From positions 16,447 to 80,446 of the forward strand of contig NZ_LMKV01000031.1 of assembly GCF_001421665.1 (NCBI RefSeq): 64,000 bases of DNA. The letters are read 5' to 3'. The notes beneath the pieces were generated by a model that made no database searches, had not been told where the DNA came from, and worked only from the letters and a program-made list of their open reading frames with translations. This stretch comes from Sphingobium sp. Leaf26. GTDB lineage: Bacteria; Pseudomonadota; Alphaproteobacteria; Sphingomonadales; Sphingomonadaceae. A program made the translations under genes and the position numbers. The stretch's first letter is position 1. Every line of letters begins with the position of its first letter. Positions 50,248 through 59,334 of this stretch are shown piece after piece.

Positions 50248-53200
50248 TCACGCCGCCTGTGCCACCGGGGCGTCCAGCGCGGCGACCAGCTTGCCGATTT
50301 CCGCTTCATAGAGCGCCACATTGCCATCCTTCACCGGGCCATAGCCCTTCACCATTTCCGGCAGTTCGGCGATGGCGGCGATCCGGGTCTGGGTGCCGGG
50401 CGACAGGCGCGGCAGCAGGCTTTCGATCAGCGCCCGATAATCGACTATCAGGCGGCGCTCCATCCGGCGTTCGGCGGTCTTGCCGAACATGTCGAACAGA
50501 CTGCCGCGCAGGCCCTTCATCTTCGCCAGAAGCTTGAAGCCGGTGAAGATCCAGGGGCCGAACTCGATCTTCTTTGGCTCGCCACCGGGCTTGGCAGGAC
50601 GAGAGAGCAGCGGCGGTGCAAGCTGGACCTTCAGCTTGTAGTCGCCCTCGAAACTCTGCTCCAGCCGCTCGCGAAATTCGGGCGCGCTGTAGAGACGGGC
50701 GACCTCATATTCATCCTTGTAGGCCATGAGTTTGGAGAGGTAGCGCGCCACCGCCGTCGTGACTTTCAGGTCGCCGCCAAGGCCCGCCGCCGTCTCCGCC
50801 GCGCGCACGCGGGCGACGAAGTCGGCATAGGTTTCCGCATAGGCGGCGTTCTGATAGTCGGTCAGGTGTCTGATCCGGCGAGCGAGCAGGCTGTCGATAT
50901 CCTGCGACAGCGGTTCCTGCGTCGAATGGATGCCGGTGCGGGCGATATAATCCTGCAACAGCGCCGGGTCATGGGCGGCGAGGCGCCCCCAGTTGAACAC
51001 CTGAAGCGTGGATTTCACCTGCGATCCGTTCAGCTTGATCGCTTCCTCTATCGCCGCGATGCCGAGCGGCACGAAGCCCTTCTGCACCGCATAGCCCAGC
51101 ATGAACATGTTGGTGGTGATGCTGTCGCCCATCAGCTTGGTCGCGATCTGGGTGGCGTCGATCCCTTCGACATGATCGCCGACCACGGTGCGCAGGACTT
51201 CCAGTTGCTTTTCCGGGCCGAAATTGATCGCATTGTTCGACTGGAACTGCGCGGTGGGGACGACTTCGGTATTGACGATGATCTGCGTGTCGGGGGCGAC
51301 CATGTCCAGCGTGGCGGGGCTGGTGGTGACGACCATGTCGCAACCGATGACGAGATCGGCCGACTGGTTCCACAGGCGCGGGGCATGGAGTTGCTCCGGC
51401 GAAGGCGCGATGCGGATGTGACTGAGGACGCCGCCGCCCTTTTGCGCCATGCCGGTCATGTCCATGACAGACGCGCCCTTGTTATCCAGATGCGCAGCCA
51501 TGCCGGCGATCGCCGCGACGGTCAGGACGCCGGTACCGCCGATGCCGGTCAGCAGGATATTATAGACATCGTCGTGACGGGCCGGCGACGGCGTCGGGAT
51601 CGCGCCGAAGACGCTCACCAGTTCCTCATCGCGGAAGGCCGCGCCGAACTTGCGCGGTTCGCCGCCCAGCACGCTGACGAAGGAGGGGCAGAAGCCGTCC
51701 TGGCAGGAAAAATCCTTGTTGCATTGCGACTGGTCGATCTTGCGCTTGCGGCCAAACTCGGTGTCGACTGGCTGGACCGAGACGCAGTTGGACTTCTTGC
51801 TGCAATCGCCGCAGCCTTCGCACACCTCCTGATTGATGAAGACGCGCTTGGGCGGGTTGGGGAATTTGCCGCGCTTGCGACGACGGCGCTTTTCCGCCGC
51901 GCAGGTCTGGTCGTAGATGATCGCCGAGACGCCGGGCAGCTTCTGCATTTCGCGCTGCACCTCCTCCAACTCGCGGCGGTGGCGGATCGTGGTGCCTTCG
52001 GGCCAGCGGATGTCGGATGGATATTTGTCCGGTTCATCGGTGACGATGACGACAGGCTGCACCCCCTCCCAATAGACCTGATTGGCCATGGATTCGACCG
52101 TCAGCGTGCCATCGACCGGCTGGCCGCCGGTCATGGCGACCGCGTCGTTATAAAGCAGCTTGTAGGTCATGGTCGCGCCACTGGCGACGGCGGCGCGGAT
52201 GGCGAGCAGGCCGGAATGGAAATAGGTGCCGTCGCCGATATTCTGGAAGGCGTGGGGTACGTCGATGAACGGGTGGAGGCCCGCCCAGAGCATCCCCTCC
52301 CCGCCCATCTGTGCGGACCATTCGGTCGGCCGGTCGGGCATGAACATGGCGGACAGGCCGTGGCATCCGACGCCGGCGAAGGTCAGGCTGCCGTCCACGG
52401 TCCGGGTCGATGTGTTGTGCGGGCAGCCGGAGCAGAAGAAGGCGGTGCGCATCAGGCCGGTGGGCTTTATGGCGTGGACCTTCGACCTGGCTTCGCGGAT
52501 GCGGGCGATGCGGTCCTTGAGCGCTTCGTCTGCGATGCCCAGCGCCTCGATCCGGGCGATCAGCACGTCGATCGCCAGGTGGACGGTGGTTTCGCCGAAA
52601 TCGGGGACCAGGCGCGCGCCGCTGGTGTCGGTCTTGCCGGTGATATCGGGCCGTTCGTCCGCGCGCATGGTGTAGAGGAGGGAGACGAGCTGTTCCTCGA
52701 TGAAGGCGCTCTTTTCCTCGACCACCAGTAGTTCGCGATGGCGGCGGGCGAAGGCGGTGGCGCCCTCCGGCTCGATCGGGAAGGTCATGCCCAGCTTGTA
52801 GAGGCGGATGCCGAGCGCGCGGGCACGATTTTCGTCTATGCCCAGTTCGTTCAGGGCTTCGCGCACGTCGAGATAGGGCTTGCCGGCGGTGACGATGCCG
52901 AGTTCGCGGCGATCGCTGTCGAAGATGATCTTGTCGAAGCCATTGGCGCGGGCAAATGCCTGGGCAGCGGGCAGCTTATATTCCACCAGGCGCCGCTCGA
53001 TCGGCAGCGGCATGATGTCGCCCTTGGTCTTGTTGAGGCCACCGGGCGGCATGTCGAAATCGGGCAGGACCGGGAGGGAGCGGCCGGGATCGACATCGAC
53101 GGTGGAGGTGCGCTCGATCGTATCGGTCACGACCTTGAAGGCGGTATAGACGCCGGCAAAGCGCGACAGGCTCCAGCCGAGCAGGCCATAATCCAGATAT

Positions 53201-53733
53201 TCCTGCGTATTGGATGGGTAGAGGATCGGCATCAGCGCCGCCTTCCACACCGGGTCGGATGAGGTGGCGGTGACGGTGGACTTGCCGCCCGTATCATCGC
53301 CGCCGATCACCAGCACGCCGCCATGCTTGGCGCTGCCCTCCAGATTGGCCTGGCGCATCACCTCGAATCCGCGATCGACGCCCAGATTCTTGGCGTACCA
53401 GATTGCGAAGATGCCCTGATATTTCGCCTGTTGGTAATAATGCAGCCATTGGGTGCCACGGATCGACGTCAGCGCCAGTTCCTCGTTCACGCCGGACTGG
53501 AAGCGGATATGGTTTTCCTTGAGCAGCGCGGAGGCCGACCAGAGATTGCTGTCGTAGATGCCGAGCGGCGATCCGCGATAACCGGTGATATAGCCGGCGG
53601 TGTTGAGGCCGGCGGCCAGATCGCGCTGGCGCTGCATCATCGGCAGGCGGACGAGCGCCTGGTTGGAGGAGATGTAGATCCTCCCTTCATCCTGCGTATA
53701 TTTGTCGTCGATCTTAACGGCGGTCTTGGTCAT
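50248..53733 (-). CDS. Indolepyruvate ferredoxin oxidoreductase family protein (fused alpha/beta/gamma)
   Basis: This 1161-residue fusion resembles the large bacterial 2-oxoacid:ferredoxin oxidoreductases that convert arylpyruvates to arylacyl-CoA. Visible parts in order are an N-terminal pyrimidine-binding-like domain, a thiamine-diphosphate domain around GVGCHGLSAMFMPDRP and GDGTYFHSGLLAIRAA (about 455-520), a [4Fe-4S] segment CEGCGDCSKKSNC (about 645), and a C-terminal gamma domain from NILLTGIGGTGVLTVAA. It overlaps the amidohydrolase gene by four bases (ATGA), so it belongs to the dioxygenase operon, which is unusual company. It may turn a 2-oxoacid cleavage product into an acyl-CoA. Confidence 0.88.
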   Translation of the reverse strand: MTKTAVKIDDKYTQDEGRIYISSNQALVRLPMMQRQRDLAAGLNTAGYITGYRGSPLGIYDSNLWSASALLKENHIRFQSGVNEELALTSIRGTQWLHYYQQAKYQGIFAIWYAKNLGVDRGFEVMRQANLEGSAKHGGVLVIGGDDTGGKSTVTATSSDPVWKAALMPILYPSNTQEYLDYGLLGWSLSRFAGVYTAFKVVTDTIERTSTVDVDPGRSLPVLPDFDMPPGGLNKTKGDIMPLPIERRLVEYKLPAAQAFARANGFDKIIFDSDRRELGIVTAGKPYLDVREALNELGIDENRARALGIRLYKLGMTFPIEPEGATAFARRHRELLVVEEKSAFIEEQLVSLLYTMRADERPDITGKTDTSGARLVPDFGETTVHLAIDVLIARIEALGIADEALKDRIARIREARSKVHAIKPTGLMRTAFFCSGCPHNTSTRTVDGSLTFAGVGCHGLSAMFMPDRPTEWSAQMGGEGMLWAGLHPFIDVPHAFQNIGDGTYFHSGLLAIRAAVASGATMTYKLLYNDAVAMTGGQPVDGTLTVESMANQVYWEGVQPVVIVTDEPDKYPSDIRWPEGTTIRHRRELEEVQREMQKLPGVSAIIYDQTCAAEKRRRRKRGKFPNPPKRVFINQEVCEGCGDCSKKSNCVSVQPVDTEFGRKRKIDQSQCNKDFSCQDGFCPSFVSVLGGEPRKFGAAFRDEELVSVFGAIPTPSPARHDDVYNILLTGIGGTGVLTVAAIAGMAAHLDNKGASVMDMTGMAQKGGGVLSHIRIAPSPEQLHAPRLWNQSADLVIGCDMVVTTSPATLDMVAPDTQIIVNTEVVPTAQFQSNNAINFGPEKQLEVLRTVVGDHVEGIDATQIATKLMGDSITTNMFMLGYAVQKGFVPLGIAAIEEAIKLNGSQVKSTLQVFNWGRLAAHDPALLQDYIARTGIHSTQEPLSQDIDSLLARRIRHLTDYQNAAYAETYADFVARVRAAETAAGLGGDLKVTTAVARYLSKLMAYKDEYEVARLYSAPEFRERLEQSFEGDYKLKVQLAPPLLSRPAKPGGEPKKIEFGPWIFTGFKLLAKMKGLRGSLFDMFGKTAERRMERRLIVDYRALIESLLPRLSPGTQTRIAAIAELPEMVKGYGPVKDGNVALYEAEIGKLVAALDAPVAQAA

Positions 53734-54725
53734 GGCATGATGTCCAGCAAGCGGGCGGCATTGCCGCCGAGAATGGCCTTGCGATCGGCTTGGGATAGTC
53801 CGGTGGCCGCAAGAAAGCCGGGAAGGTCGGTCTGGCCGATCTCGGTCGGGCCATCGCTGCCCGCGATGATCCGGTCCGCTCCGAAGCGGGCGGCGAGATA
53901 GGCCAGGTTTTCGGGGGAGAAGACGACGCTATCGTACCAGAAGCGGCGGGCGTAGGCGGTCGGCGCCTCCCGCAGCGCGCCTTGCATGGCGGCGGGGAAT
54001 TTGGACCAGACCAGTTCCATCCGGTCGATGACGGAACCGATCATGCCGCCGCCATGGGCGAAGACGATCTGGAGATCGGGGAAGCGGGCGAAGATGTCGG
54101 TCGCCATGAAGCCTGCCAGCGCCATCGTGCCTTCATAGGGGATGCCGACCACCGCCCCCATCAGCGCCGGCCCCTCGATCCGGTCCAGCCCGCCCGGTTT
54201 GATTCCGTGGATGAAGAGGGGGAGGTTGTGGCGCTCGGCTTGCTCCAGCACGGGATGGAAGCGATCGGACGCGATGGACTGGCCGTTCACATGGCTGCCC
54301 AGGAACAGGCCGGACAGGCCGAGCGACGCCGCCTCCGCCACCTGGCTTGCGGCATGGGCGGGGTCTTGCAGCGCAAGGATGCCCAGCCCCTTGAGCCTGC
54401 CCCCCGACCGGGCCACCATGTCGGAGCCGGCCCGGTTGATCGCGTCGGTCAGGATCGCACCCGCTGCCGGATCGAGCCAGTAGGAGAGGAGTTCGGGCAG
54501 CGGCGAGATGACCTGTATATCGACACCCGCCGCATCCATGGCGGCGATGCGCAGATCGACATCCCAATAGAGCGGATCGAAATCGCGGAACTTCGTGTCG
54601 CCGGTGAACATCGTCGCGCCGCCGCTCGCCGCCGGGCGCAGGGATGGCCATGCGGGTTCGGCGATCCCGGCCGGCTTTTGCGGAAAAGCCGGGGGGATGA
54701 AATGGGTATGGAAGTCGATCAGCAT
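53730..54725 (-). CDS. Amidohydrolase, ACMSD-like decarboxylase
   Basis: The 331-residue TIM-barrel protein belongs to the aminocarboxymuconate-semialdehyde decarboxylase group: His6 and His8 in DFHTHF, a histidine in LFIHG, another in VFAHGGGMIG and the Asp of IIAGSDGPTE form the metal site. Relatives decarboxylate aromatic acids or meta-cleavage products (for example 5-carboxyvanillate or carboxymuconate semialdehydes). With the extradiol dioxygenase two genes upstream, decarboxylation of a ring-cleavage product is a good guess. ATG 54725 lies just after the SDR stop with only a weak ribosome site; translation may be coupled. Confidence 0.87.
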   Translation of the reverse strand: MLIDFHTHFIPPAFPQKPAGIAEPAWPSLRPAASGGATMFTGDTKFRDFDPLYWDVDLRIAAMDAAGVDIQVISPLPELLSYWLDPAAGAILTDAINRAGSDMVARSGGRLKGLGILALQDPAHAASQVAEAASLGLSGLFLGSHVNGQSIASDRFHPVLEQAERHNLPLFIHGIKPGGLDRIEGPALMGAVVGIPYEGTMALAGFMATDIFARFPDLQIVFAHGGGMIGSVIDRMELVWSKFPAAMQGALREAPTAYARRFWYDSVVFSPENLAYLAARFGADRIIAGSDGPTEIGQTDLPGFLAATGLSQADRKAILGGNAARLLDIMP

Positions 54726-54730
54726 CGCTT

Positions 54731-55519
54731 TCACATCATCCACTGCGCGCCGTTGATCGAATGGACCTGGCCATTGACCGCGCCGGCATCGTCGCTCGCC
54801 AGAAAGGCGACATAGGCGGCGACCTCCCACATTTCGGTAAAGCGCTGCGCGGGGATTTCCCGCTTCGCGACGTCGCGCGGATGGACGCTCATCTTATATT
54901 TGGCGAGCGTGGCCGGATCATCCGACATCATCGCCTGCAAATCCTCCGTCAGCACGCCGCCGGGCGACACGACGTTGAAGGTCACGCCTTCCTTCGCAAA
55001 TTCGAAGGCGAGGCCGGTGACCAGCGCATGCACCCCGCCCTTGGCCGCATTATAGCCGGCATGGCTGTAGGTGCCGGTATGGACGGAATCCGCGCCGATA
55101 TTGATGACCCGGCCATGATGCCGGTCGATCATGCCGGGCAGGAAGGCGCGGGTGCACCAGATGGTCGTCCAGAGATTGCGGTCGATCGTCTGGCGCAGCG
55201 TTTCGGGCGTATGTTCCAGAAATGGCCGGATGACCCCACCGCCGGCATTATTGACCAATATGTCGACGCGGGCATGCGCCGCCAGCGCCGCGGCGAACAG
55301 CGCCTGAGCGCCCTCCTCCACGCTCAGGTCGGCGGCGTGGCCGATGGCCTTTGGCGATCCCGCCGCTTCCAGTTCGGCGCAGAGCACGTCCAGTCCATCG
55401 CCATGGATGTCCGACACGGCAAGGGCTGCGCCCTCCTGCGCCAGACGCATGGCGATCGCCTTGCCGATCCCCCGTGCCGCCCCGGTAACGACGGCGATTT
55501 TCCCCGATAGTCCCGCCAT
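54731..55519 (-). CDS. SDR, probable cis-dihydrodiol dehydrogenase
   Basis: The 262-residue short-chain dehydrogenase has TGAARGIGKA at about 13-22, NNAGGGV, NIGADS with the catalytic Ser and YNAAK. Its place between an extradiol dioxygenase and a decarboxylase, in one operon with a ring-hydroxylating dioxygenase, makes it the likely enzyme that rearomatises the cis-dihydrodiol to a catechol, as CmtB does in p-cumate breakdown. The start ATG 55519 overlaps the end region of the dioxygenase gene (stop at 55522), so the two are translationally linked. A different SDR role is possible. Confidence 0.85.
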   Translation of the reverse strand: MAGLSGKIAVVTGAARGIGKAIAMRLAQEGAALAVSDIHGDGLDVLCAELEAAGSPKAIGHAADLSVEEGAQALFAAALAAHARVDILVNNAGGGVIRPFLEHTPETLRQTIDRNLWTTIWCTRAFLPGMIDRHHGRVINIGADSVHTGTYSHAGYNAAKGGVHALVTGLAFEFAKEGVTFNVVSPGGVLTEDLQAMMSDDPATLAKYKMSVHPRDVAKREIPAQRFTEMWEVAAYVAFLASDDAGAVNGQVHSINGAQWMM

Positions 55520-55521
55520 CT

Positions 55522-56433
55522 TCAGCCCGTCACCAGACCGGGGAATTTGCCGGCATGGATGGTTTCGGGCACCGCATCCCACAGGTCGAGATTGGCCGGA
55601 TCGGCCGACATGCGCCGTGGTTCACGCGCGCCATCCTCCGGGAACTGTTCCATGCCCAGCGTATATTCCCAGACGAAATAGTCGGGATCATAGATGTAGA
55701 GGTGAATACTGCCGGAGGTCGGATGACGACCGATACCGAACTGAATCTGCACGTCGAACCGCTTGATCCGGTTGAACAGCTTGCCGATGTCGTCAATCTC
55801 GTTGACCATGAAGGCCAGGTGATGGAAGGTCGGCCTGGGCGCAGGGAATTGCAGTGGCGCAAAGCTGTGATGGTTGGGATTGGGCCAGGCCCGCAGCAGC
55901 GAGGCCTTCCACCCTTCCAGATAATCCGAGACGAGGAAGCCCATATTCTCGACCATATAGTCGGTCACGGCCTTGCAGTCGGGAATGACGAGGCCGTAAT
56001 GCTTGCCGCCCTGGAAGTTGGTGAGCGTGTTGGTGCGCGGCACCGTCGTATAGTTCATCCGCGCATAATATTCCCACACCGTATTCAGCTTCGGCTCGAC
56101 AATGCGGAAGGCGCGTTCGAGGCCGAGCATATGGGCCTCTTCCTGCGGGATGCGCTGCGGCGACAGGCCGATGCGCTGATAATGGGCCAGCGCCTTGTCC
56201 AGATCCTCCTCGCTTTCCAGTTCCCAGCCTGATCGGACGAAGCCGGGTTCTTCGGCGGGAATGAGCATGATGTCGTGATGCGACGGACCGATGCGGAAGA
56301 AGCGCGCGCCATTGTCGCCCTCCCCCGACTGGTCCATGCCGAAGACATCAGTTGCAAAGGCGGTGGATCTTTCAATGTCGGTGACATTGAGTGCGAGATA
56401 GCCAAGTCGGCGGTAACGAAAGTCGACACCCAT
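55522..56433 (-). CDS. Extradiol (VOC-fold) ring-cleavage dioxygenase
   Basis: The 303-residue two-domain VOC protein carries the type I extradiol iron triad in the C-terminal domain: His145 (GKHYGLVI), His204/205 (FHHLAFMV) and Glu256 (YFVWEYTLGM). It should cleave a catechol or 2,3-dihydroxybenzoate-like ring next to the diol. The arrangement recalls 2,3-dihydroxy-p-cumate dioxygenase. The start is ATG 56433 preceded by AGGA; a GTG at 56454 overlapping the beta-subunit stop (GTGA) is the alternative. It follows the two dioxygenase subunit genes directly. Confidence 0.88.
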   Translation of the reverse strand: MGVDFRYRRLGYLALNVTDIERSTAFATDVFGMDQSGEGDNGARFFRIGPSHHDIMLIPAEEPGFVRSGWELESEEDLDKALAHYQRIGLSPQRIPQEEAHMLGLERAFRIVEPKLNTVWEYYARMNYTTVPRTNTLTNFQGGKHYGLVIPDCKAVTDYMVENMGFLVSDYLEGWKASLLRAWPNPNHHSFAPLQFPAPRPTFHHLAFMVNEIDDIGKLFNRIKRFDVQIQFGIGRHPTSGSIHLYIYDPDYFVWEYTLGMEQFPEDGAREPRRMSADPANLDLWDAVPETIHAGKFPGLVTG

Positions 56434-56450
56434 TTTACTGTTCCTATCCG

Positions 56451-56939
56451 TCACAGGATGATGGTGAGCCGCCCCTGATTATAGAGGCTGTTGAGATCGA
56501 GCGTGCAGCGCTTGTGGCGGATGCGCACGCCGTTGGCCGTTTCGACCAGCGTGAACAAGGCCTCACCCATATAGATGGTGCTGGTATCCTCCTTCGTGCG
56601 GAACACCGCGAAGTTGGCGCGCGCCTTCGTCTCGTCGCCCTCCCCGCCCGTCACGCGGACATTGGTGATCATGTGCCGCGTCTTGGACCGGGGATATTCG
56701 GCATGCGCCGTCTTCTTGGTAAGGCGCGTGGCGCGGCCGCGTATACGGTCGATCCGGTCGGAAATGAGGAACAAGGTGTTGCGCGCATCTGCCCCGGCCG
56801 GGTCTTCGCAGGCCGGTGAAGTCACTTCATACAGCGCATCTTCGGTATATAGGGTTGCCCATTGCTCGGTTTCCCAGGCGTCGAGCAACTCCGCCTCGTA
56901 AAACAGAAAATCCTCTACCCCGGCGCGATTCATTGTCAT
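56451..56939 (-). CDS. Ring-hydroxylating dioxygenase beta (small) subunit
   Basis: The 162-residue SnoaL/NTF2-fold protein has the beta-subunit pattern VEDFLFYEAELLDAWETEQWATLYTEDALYEV at the N-terminus and a C-terminal beta-sheet ending in RCTLDLNSLYNQGRLTIIL. It shapes the alpha3beta3 hexamer without a catalytic role of its own. The gene starts 33 bases after the alpha-subunit stop and ends overlapping the possible GTG start of the ring-cleavage gene, consistent with one operon. Confidence 0.9.
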   Translation of the reverse strand: MTMNRAGVEDFLFYEAELLDAWETEQWATLYTEDALYEVTSPACEDPAGADARNTLFLISDRIDRIRGRATRLTKKTAHAEYPRSKTRHMITNVRVTGGEGDETKARANFAVFRTKEDTSTIYMGEALFTLVETANGVRIRHKRCTLDLNSLYNQGRLTIIL

Positions 56940-56972
56940 TTTTCTCTGCCCGTCCTGATTGTTCGGTCTGGC

Positions 56973-58304
56973 TTATCGGGTTTCCAGCGTGTCGATGCCG
57001 CGCATCACCCGGTCCCACATGGTCCAATAGGCCTGCATCTGGATCTCATCGTCCGGCGCACCTTCGGCGTAGAGCGGATCTTCCGCCTTGCCGAAGCCCT
57101 TGGAGATTTCGCTCCATTCGATCGGCGTATGGTCCGCCGCGTCCTGGCAGATTTCCAGCATCTCGATATCGTCGGGGGAGCCGAAGCCGGCCGGGCCTAG
57201 GAAGGAGACGAAATTGTCGAGCCGCAGCGCGCGCAACTGCTCGCTTTCGTCGTCCGGTCCCATCGCCCAGGCGGTGACGCGGATCTTGTTTTCCGATTCC
57301 GGTTCGATGATGCGGACCGTGACGGACAGGATGTCATTGATGACGAGGTTGGGGAAGATCACCAGATTCTTCTGGCATTCGGCGATATATTTCGCCCGCT
57401 CCTCCCCCATGCGGCTGACCAGATTGGCGTAGCGCGCCTCGATCTCGTCCTTCGTGTCCGCACCCATGGACGGCAGCCATTGCGCCACCGGCCGGCCGGT
57501 CGGCACGAAGCTGTCCAGCACCGCATGGCCATTGCCCAGCGAACGGGCGCAACCGGCGCTATTGTAGGTCGCCAGCGTCTTGTCGATCAGCCCTTCGCCC
57601 GGCGTACCGACCATCTGGTCTCGCAGATAATCGAAATAGGAAGCGTGGACCGGGAAGAGATGATAGCCGTCATAGCTATTCTCGCACAGCAGCTTGTAAT
57701 TGGCACGGATCGAATAGGTATGTTCGCCCGACAGGATGATCTGCTGCCCTTCGGTCTGGTCCATCAGCGCGTCGATCTGGTCGCGGGCGCCATCCAGATA
57801 GTCGTAGAGGCTGATCGCCTTCGGATTGTAGTTCACGAACCAGAAGCCGCGATATTGCTCCAGCCGGTCGACCGAGCGCAGGTCGAGATGCTTGTCCGCG
57901 TTGATCCCTTCGGCATAGCCGGTCTGGGCGTTCTGCGAGACGAGATTGCCTTCGGAACTGAAGACCCAGCCATGATAGGGGCAGGTGAAGTTGCGGGCAT
58001 TGCCGGTGCGTTCGCGGCAGACCTTCGCGGCGCGGTGGGTGCATGTGTTGTAATGCGCCCGCACCTCCCCCTTCTTGTCGCGGATGAAGATGAGGTCGCG
58101 ACCGCCGACCCGGCGTGCGTGGAAGTCGCCCTTCTTCTTCAGTTCCGTATCATGGCCGATATAGAGCCAGCATTTGGCGAAAATCTGCTGCTTTTCCTGC
58201 TCGAAAACCTCCGCGCTGCGATAGGCGTTGCGGTGGACGCGAAAACTACCCTTTTCAGGATCTGCCTTCACCAATTCCTCGCGGACTGGATCATACAGGG
58301 CCAT
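56973..58304 (-). CDS. Ring-hydroxylating dioxygenase alpha (large) subunit
   Basis: The 443-residue oxygenase has the Rieske cluster ligands Cys88, His90, Cys108 and His111 (CTH...CPYHGW). The mononuclear iron site follows as Asp212, His215 and His220 in ENSYDGYHLFPVH, with a later acidic ligand near SPDDIEMLE. It adds both atoms of oxygen to an aromatic ring to give a cis-dihydrodiol. GGAGAGAG precedes ATG 58304, ruling out the longer frame to 58358. The neighbouring order alpha, beta, ring-cleavage enzyme, SDR recalls p-cumate degradation; substrate is inferred only. Motif site F lies 44 bases ahead. Confidence 0.94.
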   Translation of the reverse strand: MALYDPVREELVKADPEKGSFRVHRNAYRSAEVFEQEKQQIFAKCWLYIGHDTELKKKGDFHARRVGGRDLIFIRDKKGEVRAHYNTCTHRAAKVCRERTGNARNFTCPYHGWVFSSEGNLVSQNAQTGYAEGINADKHLDLRSVDRLEQYRGFWFVNYNPKAISLYDYLDGARDQIDALMDQTEGQQIILSGEHTYSIRANYKLLCENSYDGYHLFPVHASYFDYLRDQMVGTPGEGLIDKTLATYNSAGCARSLGNGHAVLDSFVPTGRPVAQWLPSMGADTKDEIEARYANLVSRMGEERAKYIAECQKNLVIFPNLVINDILSVTVRIIEPESENKIRVTAWAMGPDDESEQLRALRLDNFVSFLGPAGFGSPDDIEMLEICQDAADHTPIEWSEISKGFGKAEDPLYAEGAPDDEIQMQAYWTMWDRVMRGIDTLETR

Positions 58305-58347
58305 GTCTCTCTCCTTATGTGGTCGAATCCGACCAATTCGCCCACGC

Positions 58348-58364
58348 ATGATACGCATGCGAAC
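58348..58364. promoter_or_regulatory. Catabolic-region motif, site F (best copy, dioxygenase promoter)
   Basis: ATGATACGCATGCGAAC; on the other strand GTTCGCATGCGTATCAT. The core TACGC-AT-GCGAA is a near-palindrome, as expected for a MarR dimer site. It lies between the dioxygenase alpha-subunit start and the 3' end of the quinone oxidoreductase gene. Confidence 0.6.
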
Positions 58365-58399
58365 CTTTTCCGCAACAGCTTTCGGGCGGGCTTGCCGAT

Positions 58400-59320
58400 T
58401 TAATCGACCGCCAGCACGATCTTGCCACGGACATGGCCATCCATGCTGGCGCGCAGGGCGTCGGCGGCCTGGGTGAAGGGGAAGGTCCGGGCGATTTCCA
58501 CTTTTAGGACGCCGCGATCGGCCAGCGTTGCGATCTCCCGCAATTGCGCGCCATTGGGACGGACGCGCACCTTGTAGGCGCGCACATCGTCCACTTCCTC
58601 GACATCGGGCGCTTTGGGGCCGCCGGCGATGCGGATGACCGATCCGCCGGGCCTGACGAGCGACCAGAGGCCGCTTTCCTGCGAATTGCCGACCAGATCG
58701 AGCAGTATGTCGACATCCTGCGCCCGTCCGTCGGGGGGATCGGTGCGGAAATCGACCACGGCGTCTGCGCCGAGCACGCGGACATAATCGCCATTGGCGG
58801 CCGAGGCCGTGCCGGTGACGCGGCCGCCGCGCGCCTTGACGATCTGCACCGCCGCCATGCCGACGCCGCCGGCCGCATTATGGACCAGCACATGCAGGCC
58901 ATCAAGGTCGCGCCCGTCCGCCGCCAGCCCCTGCCAGGCGGTGAGCGCCACCAGCGGCAGGCCCGCCGCCTGCGGAGCGCTCAATCCTTTGGGGCTGACG
59001 GCGCAGGCCGCCGCATCGACCAGGATCGATTCGGCATAACCACCCGTCAGCCCCGGATGGGCGAAGACCGGATCACCCACGGTCCAGCCTTCGACCCCAT
59101 CCCCCACCGCGTCCACGATCCCCGCCACGTCCCCCCCTGGAACAAGCGGCAGCGGCGGCAGCACCGGGGCCTTGCCGCTCAATAGTTTCCAGTCGACCGG
59201 GTTCACGCCGACGCCTTGCACACGCAGGCGCAATTGACCCTGCCCCGGAACCGGCATATCGATTTCATCAATCACCAGCCGGTCTGGCCCGCCGAAATCA
59301 TGGGCGCGGATAATCTTCAT
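58400..59320 (-). CDS. Quinone oxidoreductase-like MDR protein
   Basis: The 306-residue medium-chain dehydrogenase/reductase lacks the zinc ligands of alcohol dehydrogenases and has the NADPH-binding NAAGGVGMAAVQIVKARG (about residues 135-153) of quinone reductase-type members. Likely activities are reduction of an enone, quinone or enoyl-CoA. It lies 14 bases after the SDR gene that precedes it on the same strand, forming a two-gene operon. The dioxygenase operon begins just downstream under its own promoter region. Confidence 0.88.
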   Translation of the reverse strand: MKIIRAHDFGGPDRLVIDEIDMPVPGQGQLRLRVQGVGVNPVDWKLLSGKAPVLPPLPLVPGGDVAGIVDAVGDGVEGWTVGDPVFAHPGLTGGYAESILVDAAACAVSPKGLSAPQAAGLPLVALTAWQGLAADGRDLDGLHVLVHNAAGGVGMAAVQIVKARGGRVTGTASAANGDYVRVLGADAVVDFRTDPPDGRAQDVDILLDLVGNSQESGLWSLVRPGGSVIRIAGGPKAPDVEEVDDVRAYKVRVRPNGAQLREIATLADRGVLKVEIARTFPFTQAADALRASMDGHVRGKIVLAVD

Positions 59321-59334
59321 GATATGCCTCCCGA

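Noticed and set aside
56434..56454. GTG start at 56454 for the extradiol dioxygenase
   Set aside because: It overlaps the beta-subunit stop (GTGA) but lacks a ribosome site as good as the AGGA before ATG 56433; kept only as an alternative.
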